Below are positions 38,259 to 48,472 of a DNA stretch of 64,000 nt, one piece after another (positions within the stretch are counted from its first letter, which is position 1; each line of letters starts with the position of its first letter). The DNA is from Arsenophonus apicola (GTDB lineage Bacteria > Pseudomonadota > Gammaproteobacteria > Enterobacterales > Enterobacteriaceae): assembly GCF_020268605.1 (NCBI RefSeq), contig NZ_CP084222.1:3038001-3102000 (forward strand), in the 5' to 3' direction. The notes under the pieces are model-generated. The model had not been told where the DNA came from. It saw only the letters and a program-made list of their open reading frames with translations, and searched no databases. A program made the position numbers and the translations under genes.

Positions 38259-38446
38259 CCCCATCCTCAAATGTCCCGCTTGTCTTTGCGGCCAATCTTG
38301 TCCGCTTTTTTAACTTCCGCTGCTCGTGTACTTTTAGGTACACTGCGCTGCGGCTTGAAAAAACCGAACAACCTTGTTGGCAAAGCCTGCGCTGTTATTG
38401 TGATGGTATGCCATCACCCAACTGCCGAGGCACTTGAGTGATGGGG
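38259..38446 (-). other. 23S rRNA helix-25 intervening sequence (operon 2)
   Basis: About 188 nt, the same element as at 2475-2659 with an extra T and an AAAAAA run in place of AACA. The terminal stem and inner hairpins are kept. RNase III removal in the mature rRNA is inferred from the well-studied elements of Proteus, Providencia and Salmonella. Confidence 0.85.
38321..38351. repeat. Small palindromic motif inside the intervening sequence (operon 2)
   Basis: Identical to 2536-2566. See that entry for the similarity with the spacer motif. Confidence 0.4.
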
Positions 38447-39072
38447 CTCCCACTGCTTGTACGTACACGGTTTCAGGTTCTTTTTCACTCCCCTCGCCGG
38501 GGTTCTTTTCGCCTTTCCCTCACGGTACTGGTTCACTATCGGTCAGTCAGGAGTATTTAGCCTTGGAGGATGGTCCCCCCATATTCAGACAGGATAACAC
38601 GTGTCCCGCCCTACTCTTCGAGCTCACCATACTAACATCTTCGGATACGGGGCTATCACCCTTTATTGCGCGCCTTTCCAGACCCTTCTCCTGATGCTAA
38701 TATCGATGCTGACTCTGGGCTGCTCCCCGTTCGCTCGCCGCTACTGGGGGAATCTCGGTTGATTTCTTTTCCTCGGGGTACTGAGATGTTTCAGTTCCCC
38801 CGGTTCGCCTCGTTTGACTATGTATTCATCAAACGATAGTGCATTAATGCACTGGGTTTCCCCATTCGGACATCGCCGGCTATAACGCTTCATATCAGCT
38901 TACCGACGCTTTTCGCAGATTAGCACGTCCTTCATCGCCTCTGACTGCCTAGGCATCCACCGTGTACGCTTCATTCGCTTAACCTCACAACCCGAAGGTG
39001 TCTTTATTTCACTATCATTCTGATAGGTTATGGCTGCGCGTACAGTAATTCTTTGTTGGGTAGTGCTCGCAA

Positions 39073-39099
39073 TGCTCACGTACTTTTGTACGCTGCGCT
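39073..39099. repeat. Small palindromic motif in 16S-23S spacer (operon 2)
   Basis: Identical to 3286-3312. The spacer is shared between the operons from 23S up to about 39258 and then differs because it holds tRNA-Glu rather than tRNA-Ile and tRNA-Ala. Confidence 0.4.
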
Positions 39100-39244
39100 T
39101 GCTGCGCGCTGGCCGCCTCGAATTCCTGACTGCTCGCTCATAACGCCTGCCTTCCTGACTGTGATGACACTTCACGTTGGAGTATTGAGAGTTCTCCACA
39201 TTATTTTCTCAATAATGTGTGTTTCAATTTTTAGCTTGTTCCAG

Positions 39245-39258
39245 ATTGTTAAAGAGCA
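39245..39258 (-). promoter_or_regulatory. boxA antitermination site, 16S-23S spacer (operon 2)
   Basis: The minus strand reads TGCTCTTTAACAAT, as in operon 1. It marks the point at which the two spacers diverge. Confidence 0.8.
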
Positions 39259-39355
39259 TAATTGTTAAACCAACTCGTTGAATTGGCTTAATCATTATCA
39301 AGTAAAGCACCGGCTTCACACATCGGTTCATGCGCGGCCTTTCTAATCACCGAAG

Positions 39356-39432
39356 TGGCGTCCCCTAGGGGATTCTGAACCCCTGTTACCGCCGTGAAAG
39401 GGCGATGTCCTAGGCCTCTAGACGAAGGGGAC
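39356..39432 (-). tRNA. tRNA-Glu (anticodon TTC) with an eight-base T loop
   Basis: The spacer tRNA of operon 2, with encoded CCA and anticodon TTC in CTTTCAC. Acceptor stem GTCCCCT/AGGGGAC and T stem AGGGG/CCCCT are perfect. The T loop reads TTCAGAAT, eight bases, where nearly all tRNAs have seven (TTCGAAT in E. coli), so the gene is 77 rather than 76 nt. It may be a mutation, a sequencing error or a tolerated variant. E. coli rrnB and rrnE also carry tRNA-Glu. Confidence 0.9.
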
Positions 39433-39519
39433 TACAAGGTCTTCAGTCAATCTTAGATTGGCTTTACTCTCATCTTCATCAGACAATCTGTGTGAACACT
39501 CACATTCCATCTATCTCGG

Positions 39520-41056
<1,537 letters not shown>

Positions 41057-41261
41057 AAAGTTTGATGCTCAAAGAATGTTTTACTGGCCGTAACGCTTCT
41101 TTTTGCCGCTTTGTCGACGTTTTAACGCCTTCGCTGTGGCCCAAAATCACGTTACTGCTTATTAGTTCATATATGAATTAACTGTTTTGTCACTCTTCAA
41201 GACTTAATCTTCAAATAGTTTTTGATGATGTCTTGCGAGTGCCCACACAGATTGTCTGATT

Positions 41262-41275
41262 AATTGTTAAAGAGC
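41262..41275 (-). promoter_or_regulatory. boxA antitermination site, rRNA leader (operon 2)
   Basis: The minus strand reads GCTCTTTAACAATT, as in operon 1 at 5573-5586. Confidence 0.8.
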
Positions 41276-41301
41276 GTGCGACCCAGGTCGCGAGGTGGCG
41301 T

Positions 41302-41329
41302 ATATTACGCTTTTCACCTGTAAAGTCAA
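41302..41329 (-). promoter_or_regulatory. rRNA promoter P2 (operon 2)
   Basis: The -35 box TTGACT (41324-41329) and -10 box TAATAT (41302-41307), 16 bp apart, are identical to operon 1. Confidence 0.8.
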
Positions 41330-41411
41330 GTAGTTATTTCTACTTTTCTTTACCCTAAGTCGATAAAATCCTCTTTAATTGATTCGTTCTATCCTGACTC
41401 AGTGGGGGCGC

Positions 41412-41439
41412 ATTATAGGGAGTTTTAAATTGCTAGCAA
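41412..41439 (-). promoter_or_regulatory. rRNA promoter P1 (operon 2)
   Basis: A -35 box TTGCTA (41434-41439) and a -10 box TATAAT (41412-41417) are 16 bp apart, with CTCCC before and GCGCC after the -10 box as in E. coli rrnB P1. The leader is like that of operon 1 up to here, but the -35 box and spacer differ. Confidence 0.85.
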
Positions 41440-41514
41440 GCTTATTTTGCATAATTTTGTTCAATTGATTAATTAAACAGCAAAGCGTTATATTATACCG
41501 AATTATTAACAGAG

Positions 41515-41523
41515 TTATCCACA
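41515..41523 (+). promoter_or_regulatory. Single consensus DnaA box
   Basis: A perfect TTATCCACA lies between the rrn P1 promoter and the PurR box. A lone box could bind DnaA-ATP and affect the neighbouring promoters, or be chance. Confidence 0.35.
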
Positions 41524-41552
41524 AAAATAAAATGATAAAAATTTAGCGAAAT

Positions 41553-41568
41553 ACGCAAACGTTTGCGT
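41553..41568. promoter_or_regulatory. PurR operator of purHD
   Basis: A perfect 16-bp palindrome ACGCAAACGTTTGCGT, the consensus of the purine repressor site, lies 130 bp before purH. PurR with hypoxanthine or guanine would repress the operon. The purR gene is outside the window. Confidence 0.92.
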
Positions 41569-41697
41569 TACAATTGCGTTTGAAACAAAAAATATTTAAT
41601 TGAAATCTGTTATTTTTGAATATCATTTGTAATTGCAAATAGCCATAAAATTTAATCGATGTGTTAAAACATTTTATTATTCCAAGGGATCTATTTC

Positions 41698-43287
41698 ATG
41701 TCACAACTCCGCCCTATTCAGCGTGCTCTACTGAGTGTTTCTGACAAAGAAGGTATTGTTGAATTTGCCAAAGCTCTATCTCAACGTAAGGTTGAACTTA
41801 TCTCTACTGGCGGTACAGCTAAATTATTGCTAGCGGCCGGGTTAACGGTTATAGAGGTTTCTGATTATACAGGATGGCCTGAAATGATGGCTGGCCGCGT
41901 CAAGACACTTCACCCAAAAGTACATGGCGGTATTCTTGGCCGGCGCGGGCAAGATGATGAAATAATGCAACAACATCATATTAGGCCAATTGATATGGTT
42001 GTTGTTAATCTTTACCCTTTTGCTGAAACTGTTGCCAAGCCAGATTGTACGCTGGATAATGCTATTGAGAACATTGATATTGGCGGACCTGCCATGATCC
42101 GTTCTGCCGCAAAAAATCATAAAGATGTTGCTATTGTAGTTAATAGTCTGGATTATCCCAAAATCATTCAAGAGATGGATAATCATCAAAACTCGCTAAC
42201 TGACAGGTTTCGCTTTGACTTGGCAGTTAAAGCTTTTGAACATACCGCAGCTTATGATGGAATGATTGCTAACTATTTTGGTAAGTTAGTACCTTCTTAT
42301 TATGGCCCAGAGAACCAGCCTTCAGGTAAATTTCCTCGTACATTAAACCTAAATTTTATTAAGCAGCAGGATATGCGTTACGGCGAAAATAGTCATCAAG
42401 CTGCTGCTTTTTATATCGAAGAAAATAGAGTCAAAGCCTCTGTCTCTACAGCAAGACAGCTACAAGGTAAGTCGCTTTCTTATAATAATATTGCTGACAC
42501 TGATGCAGCCTTGGAGTGCGTAAAAAGTTTTTCCAAACCTGCATGTGTCATTGTCAAACACGCTAATCCTTGCGGCGTTGCAATCAGTAACGATATCTGT
42601 ACCGCTTATGATCATGCTTTCAAAACTGATCCTACCTCAGCATTTGGTGGTATTATTGCATTTAATCGTGAATTAGATGCAAATACGGCTAAAACAATTT
42701 TTGAGCGCCAATTTGTTGAAGTCATTATTGCCCCCACTGTCAGTGACGCTGCCCTAGCAATACTTGCAAGTAAGCCGAATGTGCGTGTTCTGGCATGTGG
42801 CCAATGGCATTTTGCAGTTGCGAGTTTAGATTTCAAACGCGTAAATGGCGGTTTATTAGTGCAAGATCGCGATCTAGGCTTAATTACCAAAGCTGATTTG
42901 CGTGTTGTTTCTAAGCGTCAGCCAAGCGAACAAGAGATAGAAAATGCGCTGTTTTGTTGGCAAGTGGCCAAATTTGTAAAATCCAATGCTATTGTTTATG
43001 CCAAAAATAATATGACAATCGGTATTGGCGCTGGACAAATGAGCCGTGTTTATTCAGCAAAAATTGCAGCATTAAAAGCACAGGATGAAAGTTTGGAACT
43101 TGTCGGATGTGCAATGGCATCTGATGCTTTCTTTCCATTTCGAGATGGTATTGATGCTGCCGCAGCAGCTGGCATAACCTGTGTTATCCATCCGGGTGGT
43201 TCAATTCGTGACGATGAAATCATAGCTGCAGCTAATGAACATGATATGGCGATGATTTTTACTGATATGCGCCATTTCCGCCACTAA
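41698..43287 (+). CDS. purH: AICAR formyltransferase / IMP cyclohydrolase
   Basis: Carries out the last two steps of IMP synthesis. Its 529 aa equal E. coli. The N-terminal MGS-type cyclohydrolase domain (1-195) has STGGTAKLL and KTLHPKVHGGIL; the C-terminal transformylase has IVKHANPCGVA with the catalytic Lys-His near residue 283. It is first in purHD, under a PurR box and divergent from the rRNA operon, as beside E. coli rrnE. Confidence 0.98.
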   Translation: MSQLRPIQRALLSVSDKEGIVEFAKALSQRKVELISTGGTAKLLLAAGLTVIEVSDYTGWPEMMAGRVKTLHPKVHGGILGRRGQDDEIMQQHHIRPIDMVVVNLYPFAETVAKPDCTLDNAIENIDIGGPAMIRSAAKNHKDVAIVVNSLDYPKIIQEMDNHQNSLTDRFRFDLAVKAFEHTAAYDGMIANYFGKLVPSYYGPENQPSGKFPRTLNLNFIKQQDMRYGENSHQAAAFYIEENRVKASVSTARQLQGKSLSYNNIADTDAALECVKSFSKPACVIVKHANPCGVAISNDICTAYDHAFKTDPTSAFGGIIAFNRELDANTAKTIFERQFVEVIIAPTVSDAALAILASKPNVRVLACGQWHFAVASLDFKRVNGGLLVQDRDLGLITKADLRVVSKRQPSEQEIENALFCWQVAKFVKSNAIVYAKNNMTIGIGAGQMSRVYSAKIAALKAQDESLELVGCAMASDAFFPFRDGIDAAAAAGITCVIHPGGSIRDDEIIAAANEHDMAMIFTDMRHFRH

Positions 43288-43303
43288 TTTAGAGAGCAAT
43301 AGC

Positions 43304-44587
43304 ATGAATATTTTAATTATTGGCAATGGTGGTCGTGAGCATGCTTTAGCATGGAAAGCAGCACAATCACCTCTTGCTGACAAGGTTTATGTTGCACCCG
43401 GTAATGCCGGCACTGCATTAGAAAAAAAACTAACCAATATTAATATTGCAGTAACCGATATTGCTGGATTAGTCGATTTTGCCAAAAATAATAATATTGG
43501 TTTAACGATCGTTGGACCAGAAATCCCCTTAATCCTCGGTGTAGTTGATGCTTTTCAAGATGCCGGTTTAACGATCTTTGGTCCTAGTCAAAATGCAGCA
43601 CAGTTAGAAGGCTCTAAAGCTTTTACGAAAGATTTTCTTACTCGTCATCATATTCCAACCGCCACTTATCAGAACTTTACCGAAATTGAACCCGCTCTCG
43701 CCTACTTAGACAAAATGGGCGCCCCGATTGTTATTAAAGCGGATGGGCTAGCCGCAGGTAAAGGGGTCGTTGTTGCTATGACCTTAGAAGAAGCAAAAAA
43801 TGCTGTTCTGGACATGCTCGCCGGTAACGCCTTTGGTCAGGCGGGTCATCGTATTGTTATTGAAGAGTTTCTTGACGGTGAAGAAGCTAGTTTTATCGTA
43901 ATGGTTGATGGTGAAAATGTCATTCCCATGGCAACAAGTCAAGATCATAAGCGTGTTGGTAATAATGATAGCGGGCCAAATACGGGTGGCATGGGCGCAT
44001 ATTCTCCTGCTCCTGTTGTCACAGACATTGTTCATCAGCGTATAATGGATCAAATTATTTATCCTACAGTACAAGGTATGGCGCTTGAAGGGCGGCGATA
44101 TCAAGGCTTTTTATATGCAGGATTAATGATAGATAAACAGGGAAACCCAAAAGTTATTGAATTTAATTGTCGATTTGGAGATCCAGAAACCCAACCCATC
44201 ATGATGCGCTTACAATCTGATTTGGTAGCACTCTGTCTGGCCGGCGCAAAAGGAGAGTTAGCGGGTAAAATATCATCTTGGGATGATCGCCCTGCTTTAG
44301 GTGTTGTCATGGCGGCTGAAGGCTATCCGGCCAATTATCGCAAAGGTGATATTATTCACGGGATCACGGATAAATTAGCGGAAAAGTGCAAAATTTTTCA
44401 CGCTGGAACAGAATTAAAACAAAATCAGGTTATCACTACCGGTGGCCGTGTACTGTGTGTTACCGCCCTTGGCAATACTATTCTTGATGCCCAAAAAACA
44501 GCTTATCAGCAAGCAGCAAAAATATCCTGGATCGGTTGTTTCTATCGGGATGATATCGGTTATCGAGCACTGGCTCGTTTAAAATAA
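43304..44587 (+). CDS. purD: Phosphoribosylamine-glycine ligase
   Basis: Makes glycinamide ribonucleotide in step two of purine synthesis. It has 427 aa (E. coli 429). It starts MNILIIGNGGREHALAWKAA; the ATP-grasp domain holds IKADGLAAGKGVVVA near residue 145 and EFNCRFGDPETQ near 285. It follows purH by 16 bp and converges on the DUF1481 gene with 5 bp between their stops. Confidence 0.98.
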   Translation: MNILIIGNGGREHALAWKAAQSPLADKVYVAPGNAGTALEKKLTNINIAVTDIAGLVDFAKNNNIGLTIVGPEIPLILGVVDAFQDAGLTIFGPSQNAAQLEGSKAFTKDFLTRHHIPTATYQNFTEIEPALAYLDKMGAPIVIKADGLAAGKGVVVAMTLEEAKNAVLDMLAGNAFGQAGHRIVIEEFLDGEEASFIVMVDGENVIPMATSQDHKRVGNNDSGPNTGGMGAYSPAPVVTDIVHQRIMDQIIYPTVQGMALEGRRYQGFLYAGLMIDKQGNPKVIEFNCRFGDPETQPIMMRLQSDLVALCLAGAKGELAGKISSWDDRPALGVVMAAEGYPANYRKGDIIHGITDKLAEKCKIFHAGTELKQNQVITTGGRVLCVTALGNTILDAQKTAYQQAAKISWIGCFYRDDIGYRALARLK

Positions 44588-44592
44588 AAGAT

Positions 44593-45294
44593 TTAAAGTT
44601 TGTCTTTGGTTGGCGCCCATAGACAAAAATCCTCATTGGCAACGAGTAATAACTCGTTGCCTGCTGGTGCTTCTAGCCAAGCAATAGCTAAGTCACCGCT
44701 ACTCGTCTTCGCTCTTTGCAGCAACCTATTTTCAGCCTGAGCAGTAAACGATATATTACGTTTTTCACCGCTACAAGTTATAATTTGCCCTTCACGCCAA
44801 TACCCTTGATAGAGATGAACATTACCAGCAATAAGAGTGGTGCTCAACTCAATTAAACGGTCTGATTCAAAGCGCCAGCGAACAATATCATCCTCAGTTA
44901 GAGAAACTTTGTTATCATTTACTCTGCGCTGCATAAAAATAACATGGTCATTTTGATCAAATCTTAGCTGTTGTTGTTCTTTATTTTTATAGTCAAAAGA
45001 TTGATGTCGAATTTGCCAAAGTTTACCTTGACGATATTCAAAAAAAGTAATGGTCGTATTTTTTCCTTGATAAGGACTATATACCGCAACGATTACCTGA
45101 GGGTTACTGTTTTGATCATTTAAGCGCCATAGCCTAACGACGCCAGCATCGGAAATAAATCCACTTGCGCTAAATTCGGGGATTTTAGCTTGATTGGTGC
45201 AAGCGCCAAGCAGCGAAGCAGCACCAAGTAAAATGAGGATACGCCCAATCAATAAAAGGGGTTTAATACCCCCTCTGAATATTCTATTTGGCAA
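44593..45294 (-). CDS. DUF1481 family lipoprotein (YjaH-like)
   Basis: A 233-aa protein with a lipoprotein signal: a hydrophobic stretch ILILLGAASLLGAC ending at the lipobox cysteine near residue 32. The rest has no domain that I can name beyond its match in place and size to E. coli YjaH (231 aa, DUF1481), which also lies next to hupA. It is likely anchored in the cell envelope; its role is not known. It follows hupA by only 5 bp, so the two are probably cotranscribed. Confidence in the family is moderate. Confidence 0.8.
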   Translation of the reverse strand: MPNRIFRGGIKPLLLIGRILILLGAASLLGACTNQAKIPEFSASGFISDAGVVRLWRLNDQNSNPQVIVAVYSPYQGKNTTITFFEYRQGKLWQIRHQSFDYKNKEQQQLRFDQNDHVIFMQRRVNDNKVSLTEDDIVRWRFESDRLIELSTTLIAGNVHLYQGYWREGQIITCSGEKRNISFTAQAENRLLQRAKTSSGDLAIAWLEAPAGNELLLVANEDFCLWAPTKDKL

Positions 45295-45299
45295 TTGAA

Positions 45300-45596
45300 T
45301 TACTTAACTGCTTCTTTCAGTGATTTTCCAGCAACAAATACTGGTACATTAGCCGCTTCAATTTTGAGTTCTTCGCCTGTTTTAGGATTACGACCAATAC
45401 GTGCAGCACGATGATTAGTCCTAAAAGTACCAAAACCAACGAATTGCACTTGCTCACCTTCTTTCAGTGCATCTGTAATACATTCGATGAGTGCTTCTAA
45501 GGCATTTTTAGCTTGAGTCTTATTCAGGTTTGCTTTTTGCATGACATATTGAACTACATCACCCTTTTTCATGGTCTCATTTACAGTCTTATTCAT
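45300..45596 (-). CDS. hupA: DNA-binding protein HU, alpha subunit
   Basis: A dimeric nucleoid protein that bends DNA. The conserved body includes QVQFVGFGTFRTNHRAARIGRN, with the arm that inserts into the minor groove, and ends FVAGKSLKEAVK. From the ATG at 45596 (after AAGGAT) it has 98 aa, eight more than the usual 90. From the ATG at 45572 it is exactly 90 aa and aligns end to end with E. coli HU, but has only a weak ribosome site. The ATG at 45596 is reported because of its ribosome site. It is cotranscribed with the DUF1481 gene. Confidence 0.93.
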   Translation of the reverse strand: MNKTVNETMKKGDVVQYVMQKANLNKTQAKNALEALIECITDALKEGEQVQFVGFGTFRTNHRAARIGRNPKTGEELKIEAANVPVFVAGKSLKEAVK

Positions 45597-45793
45597 AAGT
45601 TATCCTTACACAGTGTGTTTATCATTTGCATAGCATCGAGTACGTTGGATATGTAGAACTTATTAATTCTTAATATACGTCCCGAAAGCACTCCTCTCCG
45701 CCTTCACAGTAGAACATAGTACGGGCGAATGTGAAGCGTTAAAAGTCAGCATTTATGGTACCAAATCACGTTTTTAAACACTATGAACGGAAA

Positions 45794-46381
45794 TTAGGTA
45801 ACCTTAATGCCAATATTGCTGATCCCTACTTCACGGAGGTCGGATTTTAATCCTTTAATCAGCGCTACATCCCGCTCTTCACAAGCGGCAAGTAAACGGT
45901 AGATCTCCCATTGAATATCCCATTCTTCTTCAATGGTAAGCAATTCTTTCAGTTCTTCATCAGACATCTCTTTACCTGTCCGAGTCATCTCAAACATTGC
46001 AATAGTTCGAATCGAAATTTTACTTACTTCAATAGCACCGTCTAATGTTTCCCCACTTAAGTAAGAATGAATTATTTCACTTAAAGCTATACATGCATCA
46101 ATAGCAGGATGGACGCCGTATATATCAAAATCATTTGCGACGGGAATAATTTCCTCTAATTTTTCCAACTGATTATCAAAATCAATTTTACTATCTTTAA
46201 TAATTAGCGATTCCCAAATTAAATCTAAAATAATACGATAACGTATTGGATTTAAAAAGCTCGTTTGTTTACAAAACAATTGATAATTAGGATACATACG
46301 CTCACACAAACAAGCCATGAAAGTGATATGCTGCCAACTATTTAATTTTGCCAACCTCAAATGAATGGGGTTTCTTAACAT
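45794..46381 (-). CDS. yjaG: DUF416 family protein YjaG
   Basis: A 195-aa protein (E. coli 196) with NPIHLRLAKLNSWQHITFMACLCERMYPNY at its start split by no gaps relative to E. coli, and EEEWDIQWEIYRLLAACEERD near the end. The function is unknown; the helical DUF416 fold is family knowledge. I chose the ATG at 46381 to match the family start; a GTG at 46396 would add five residues. It lies between hupA and nfi, as in E. coli. Confidence 0.92.
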   Translation of the reverse strand: MLRNPIHLRLAKLNSWQHITFMACLCERMYPNYQLFCKQTSFLNPIRYRIILDLIWESLIIKDSKIDFDNQLEKLEEIIPVANDFDIYGVHPAIDACIALSEIIHSYLSGETLDGAIEVSKISIRTIAMFEMTRTGKEMSDEELKELLTIEEEWDIQWEIYRLLAACEERDVALIKGLKSDLREVGISNIGIKVT

Positions 46382-46455
46382 CAAATTTCTACTCACTTGC
46401 GTTTTACGCTGAAGTTTACCTGAAAATCAATAGGTTCCACATATTTTAACTTTAA

Positions 46456-47124
46456 TTATGCCAAATTCTGTTTTATTCGATTAAAAAACGCTCTATTAGA
46501 AGCGATTCCATCAGCCCAACGAGTAGGTTCTGGTAAACGATAACCTTTAATACACCGCTTAACCCATAATAATGAAGCGTCTAAACTGATTTTATGCCCA
46601 GGTGAGATATAAAGTGGTTTACATCTTTTTTTACTACGAAATACCCAACCAATTTGTTCATTATTATCATTCAACGGTTGGCAGCTTTCCACTATCTCAT
46701 CTAAAGCTTCATGGTGACCACATAGACGTTTTTTCGCTATACCAATCGTTGGGATATCTAATAAAAGCCCCAAATGACTAGCAACCCCAAAACGGCGAGG
46801 ATGGGCAATTCCTTGGCCATCAACCATGATAAGATCAGGCTTATGTTGCAGTTTTTCCCAAACAGCCAGTAGGGCAGGATACTCTCGGAAAGAGAGTAAA
46901 CCTGGAATATAAGGGAATTCAGTGGGGATACGAGCAATATGATATTCAACAATAGCAAGTGAAGGCCAACGCATAACAACCATTGCGGCTCGGGTTACAC
47001 TTCCTTTTTCTTCAAATCCAACATCAGCACCAGCAATAAGATTAGGAATAACAAAATTATCCGTAAGAATAATTTGTTTAGCTTTTATGGCCTGTTCCTG
47101 ACGTAATAATTTAGTATCAATCAT
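46456..47124 (-). CDS. nfi: Endonuclease V
   Basis: Cuts DNA (and in some species RNA) at deaminated adenine (inosine), one base 3' of the lesion. It has 222 aa (E. coli 223). The metal-binding aspartate is in IAGADVGFEE near residue 35, and MVDGQGIAHPRRFGVASHLG near 108 and PTIGIAKKRL near 133 are the family blocks. It lies between hemE (176 bp, A/T-rich) and yjaG. Confidence 0.95.
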   Translation of the reverse strand: MIDTKLLRQEQAIKAKQIILTDNFVIPNLIAGADVGFEEKGSVTRAAMVVMRWPSLAIVEYHIARIPTEFPYIPGLLSFREYPALLAVWEKLQHKPDLIMVDGQGIAHPRRFGVASHLGLLLDIPTIGIAKKRLCGHHEALDEIVESCQPLNDNNEQIGWVFRSKKRCKPLYISPGHKISLDASLLWVKRCIKGYRLPEPTRWADGIASNRAFFNRIKQNLA

Positions 47125-47300
47125 ATTTATTTTTACTTAAAAAAAAATTTTATATAAATATATTTTAATATTTGTTTTATAACACAAAATATAAAAAAAT
47201 ATATTTAAATAATTGTAAATATTCAATTTCGATTTAATAATCAATAAAAAAATATAAAAATTAATATTTATTGCTTTTTCTTTCTTTGGATAAACCTTAC

Positions 47301-48365
47301 TTATTGATGATATTGTTCTGATAATTTGTGTACTGAATTAATAAAATTTTTAACATGTTCAGGTGGAATGTCCTGATGAATGCCATGACCTAAATTAAAA
47401 ACATGGCCACTACCTTGACCAAATTGCTTTAAAATAGTTTTAACTTCAAGCTCAATACGTTCTTTTGATGCATATAATATGGAAGGATCCATGTTTCCCT
47501 GTAAAGCCACCTTATCTCCTACCCGAGAGCGAGCATCTTCAATATCTGTCATCCAGTCGATACCTAACGCGTCACAACCGGTCGCAGCCATTGCCTCTAA
47601 CCATTGACCACCACCTTTAGTAAATAATGTAACCGGAACTTTATGACCTTCATTTTCTCGCAATAGAGCATCGATAATCTGATGCATGTAATGTAAAGAA
47701 AATTGATGATAATCACGCCCAGTTAATACACCACCCCATGTATCAAAAATCATCACTGATTGAGCACCCGCCCGTATCTGAGCATTTAGATAGAGAATGA
47801 CACTTTGGGTCAATTTATCCAATAATAAATGTAACGCTTTTGGCTCGGTATACATCAGCTTTTTAATATGGGTAAAAGCCTTACTACTTCCACCTTCAAC
47901 CATATAAGTTGCCAATGTCCATGGACTACCCGAAAAACCGATTAATGGCACTTTCCCTTGTAACGCCTTGCGAATAGCGCGTATGGCATTCATTACGTAA
48001 ACCAATTCTTGTTCTGGATCAGGAATTGGCAGTTTCTCTATATCAGCCAAACAGCCAATCGGACACTGAAACTTAGGCCCTTCTCCGGCTGAAAAATATA
48101 GACCTAGCCCCATCGCATCAGGAATAGTAAGAATATCTGAAAAAAGGATTGCCGCATCTAATGGAAATCGATGTAGAGGTTGTAATGTCACTTCACAAGC
48201 TAACTCGGTATTTTTACACAGTGAAAGAAAATCACCGGCTTTCTGACGAGTTTCTCGATATTCAGGTAGATAACGGCCTGCCTGACGCATCATCCATACT
48301 GGAGTTTTATCAACAGGCTGCCGTAATAGCGCGCGTAAGTAGCGATCATTTGTTAATGCAGACAT
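47301..48365 (-). CDS. hemE: Uroporphyrinogen decarboxylase
   Basis: Converts uroporphyrinogen III to coproporphyrinogen III in haem synthesis. It has 354 aa, like E. coli. The signatures PVWMMRQAGRYLPEYR near residue 21 and GFSGSPWTLATYMVEGG near 146 are present, with FSDILTIPDAMGLGLYF holding the catalytic aspartate and NLGHGIHQDIPPEH near 335. I chose the ATG at 48365 (SALTNDRYLRALL), 6 bp after GGAG; the ATG one codon earlier is equally near. It follows nudC by 107 bp. Confidence 0.96.
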   Translation of the reverse strand: MSALTNDRYLRALLRQPVDKTPVWMMRQAGRYLPEYRETRQKAGDFLSLCKNTELACEVTLQPLHRFPLDAAILFSDILTIPDAMGLGLYFSAGEGPKFQCPIGCLADIEKLPIPDPEQELVYVMNAIRAIRKALQGKVPLIGFSGSPWTLATYMVEGGSSKAFTHIKKLMYTEPKALHLLLDKLTQSVILYLNAQIRAGAQSVMIFDTWGGVLTGRDYHQFSLHYMHQIIDALLRENEGHKVPVTLFTKGGGQWLEAMAATGCDALGIDWMTDIEDARSRVGDKVALQGNMDPSILYASKERIELEVKTILKQFGQGSGHVFNLGHGIHQDIPPEHVKNFINSVHKLSEQYHQ

Positions 48366-48472
48366 CATTAGCTCCATTAAATGGCAATAAAAAATTGCCA
48401 TTATCATCGTGTATTTGCCTTTTTATTGTTGCCTAGATGTGCAACAGCTTTGTTATAGCGTGATTAATATTG

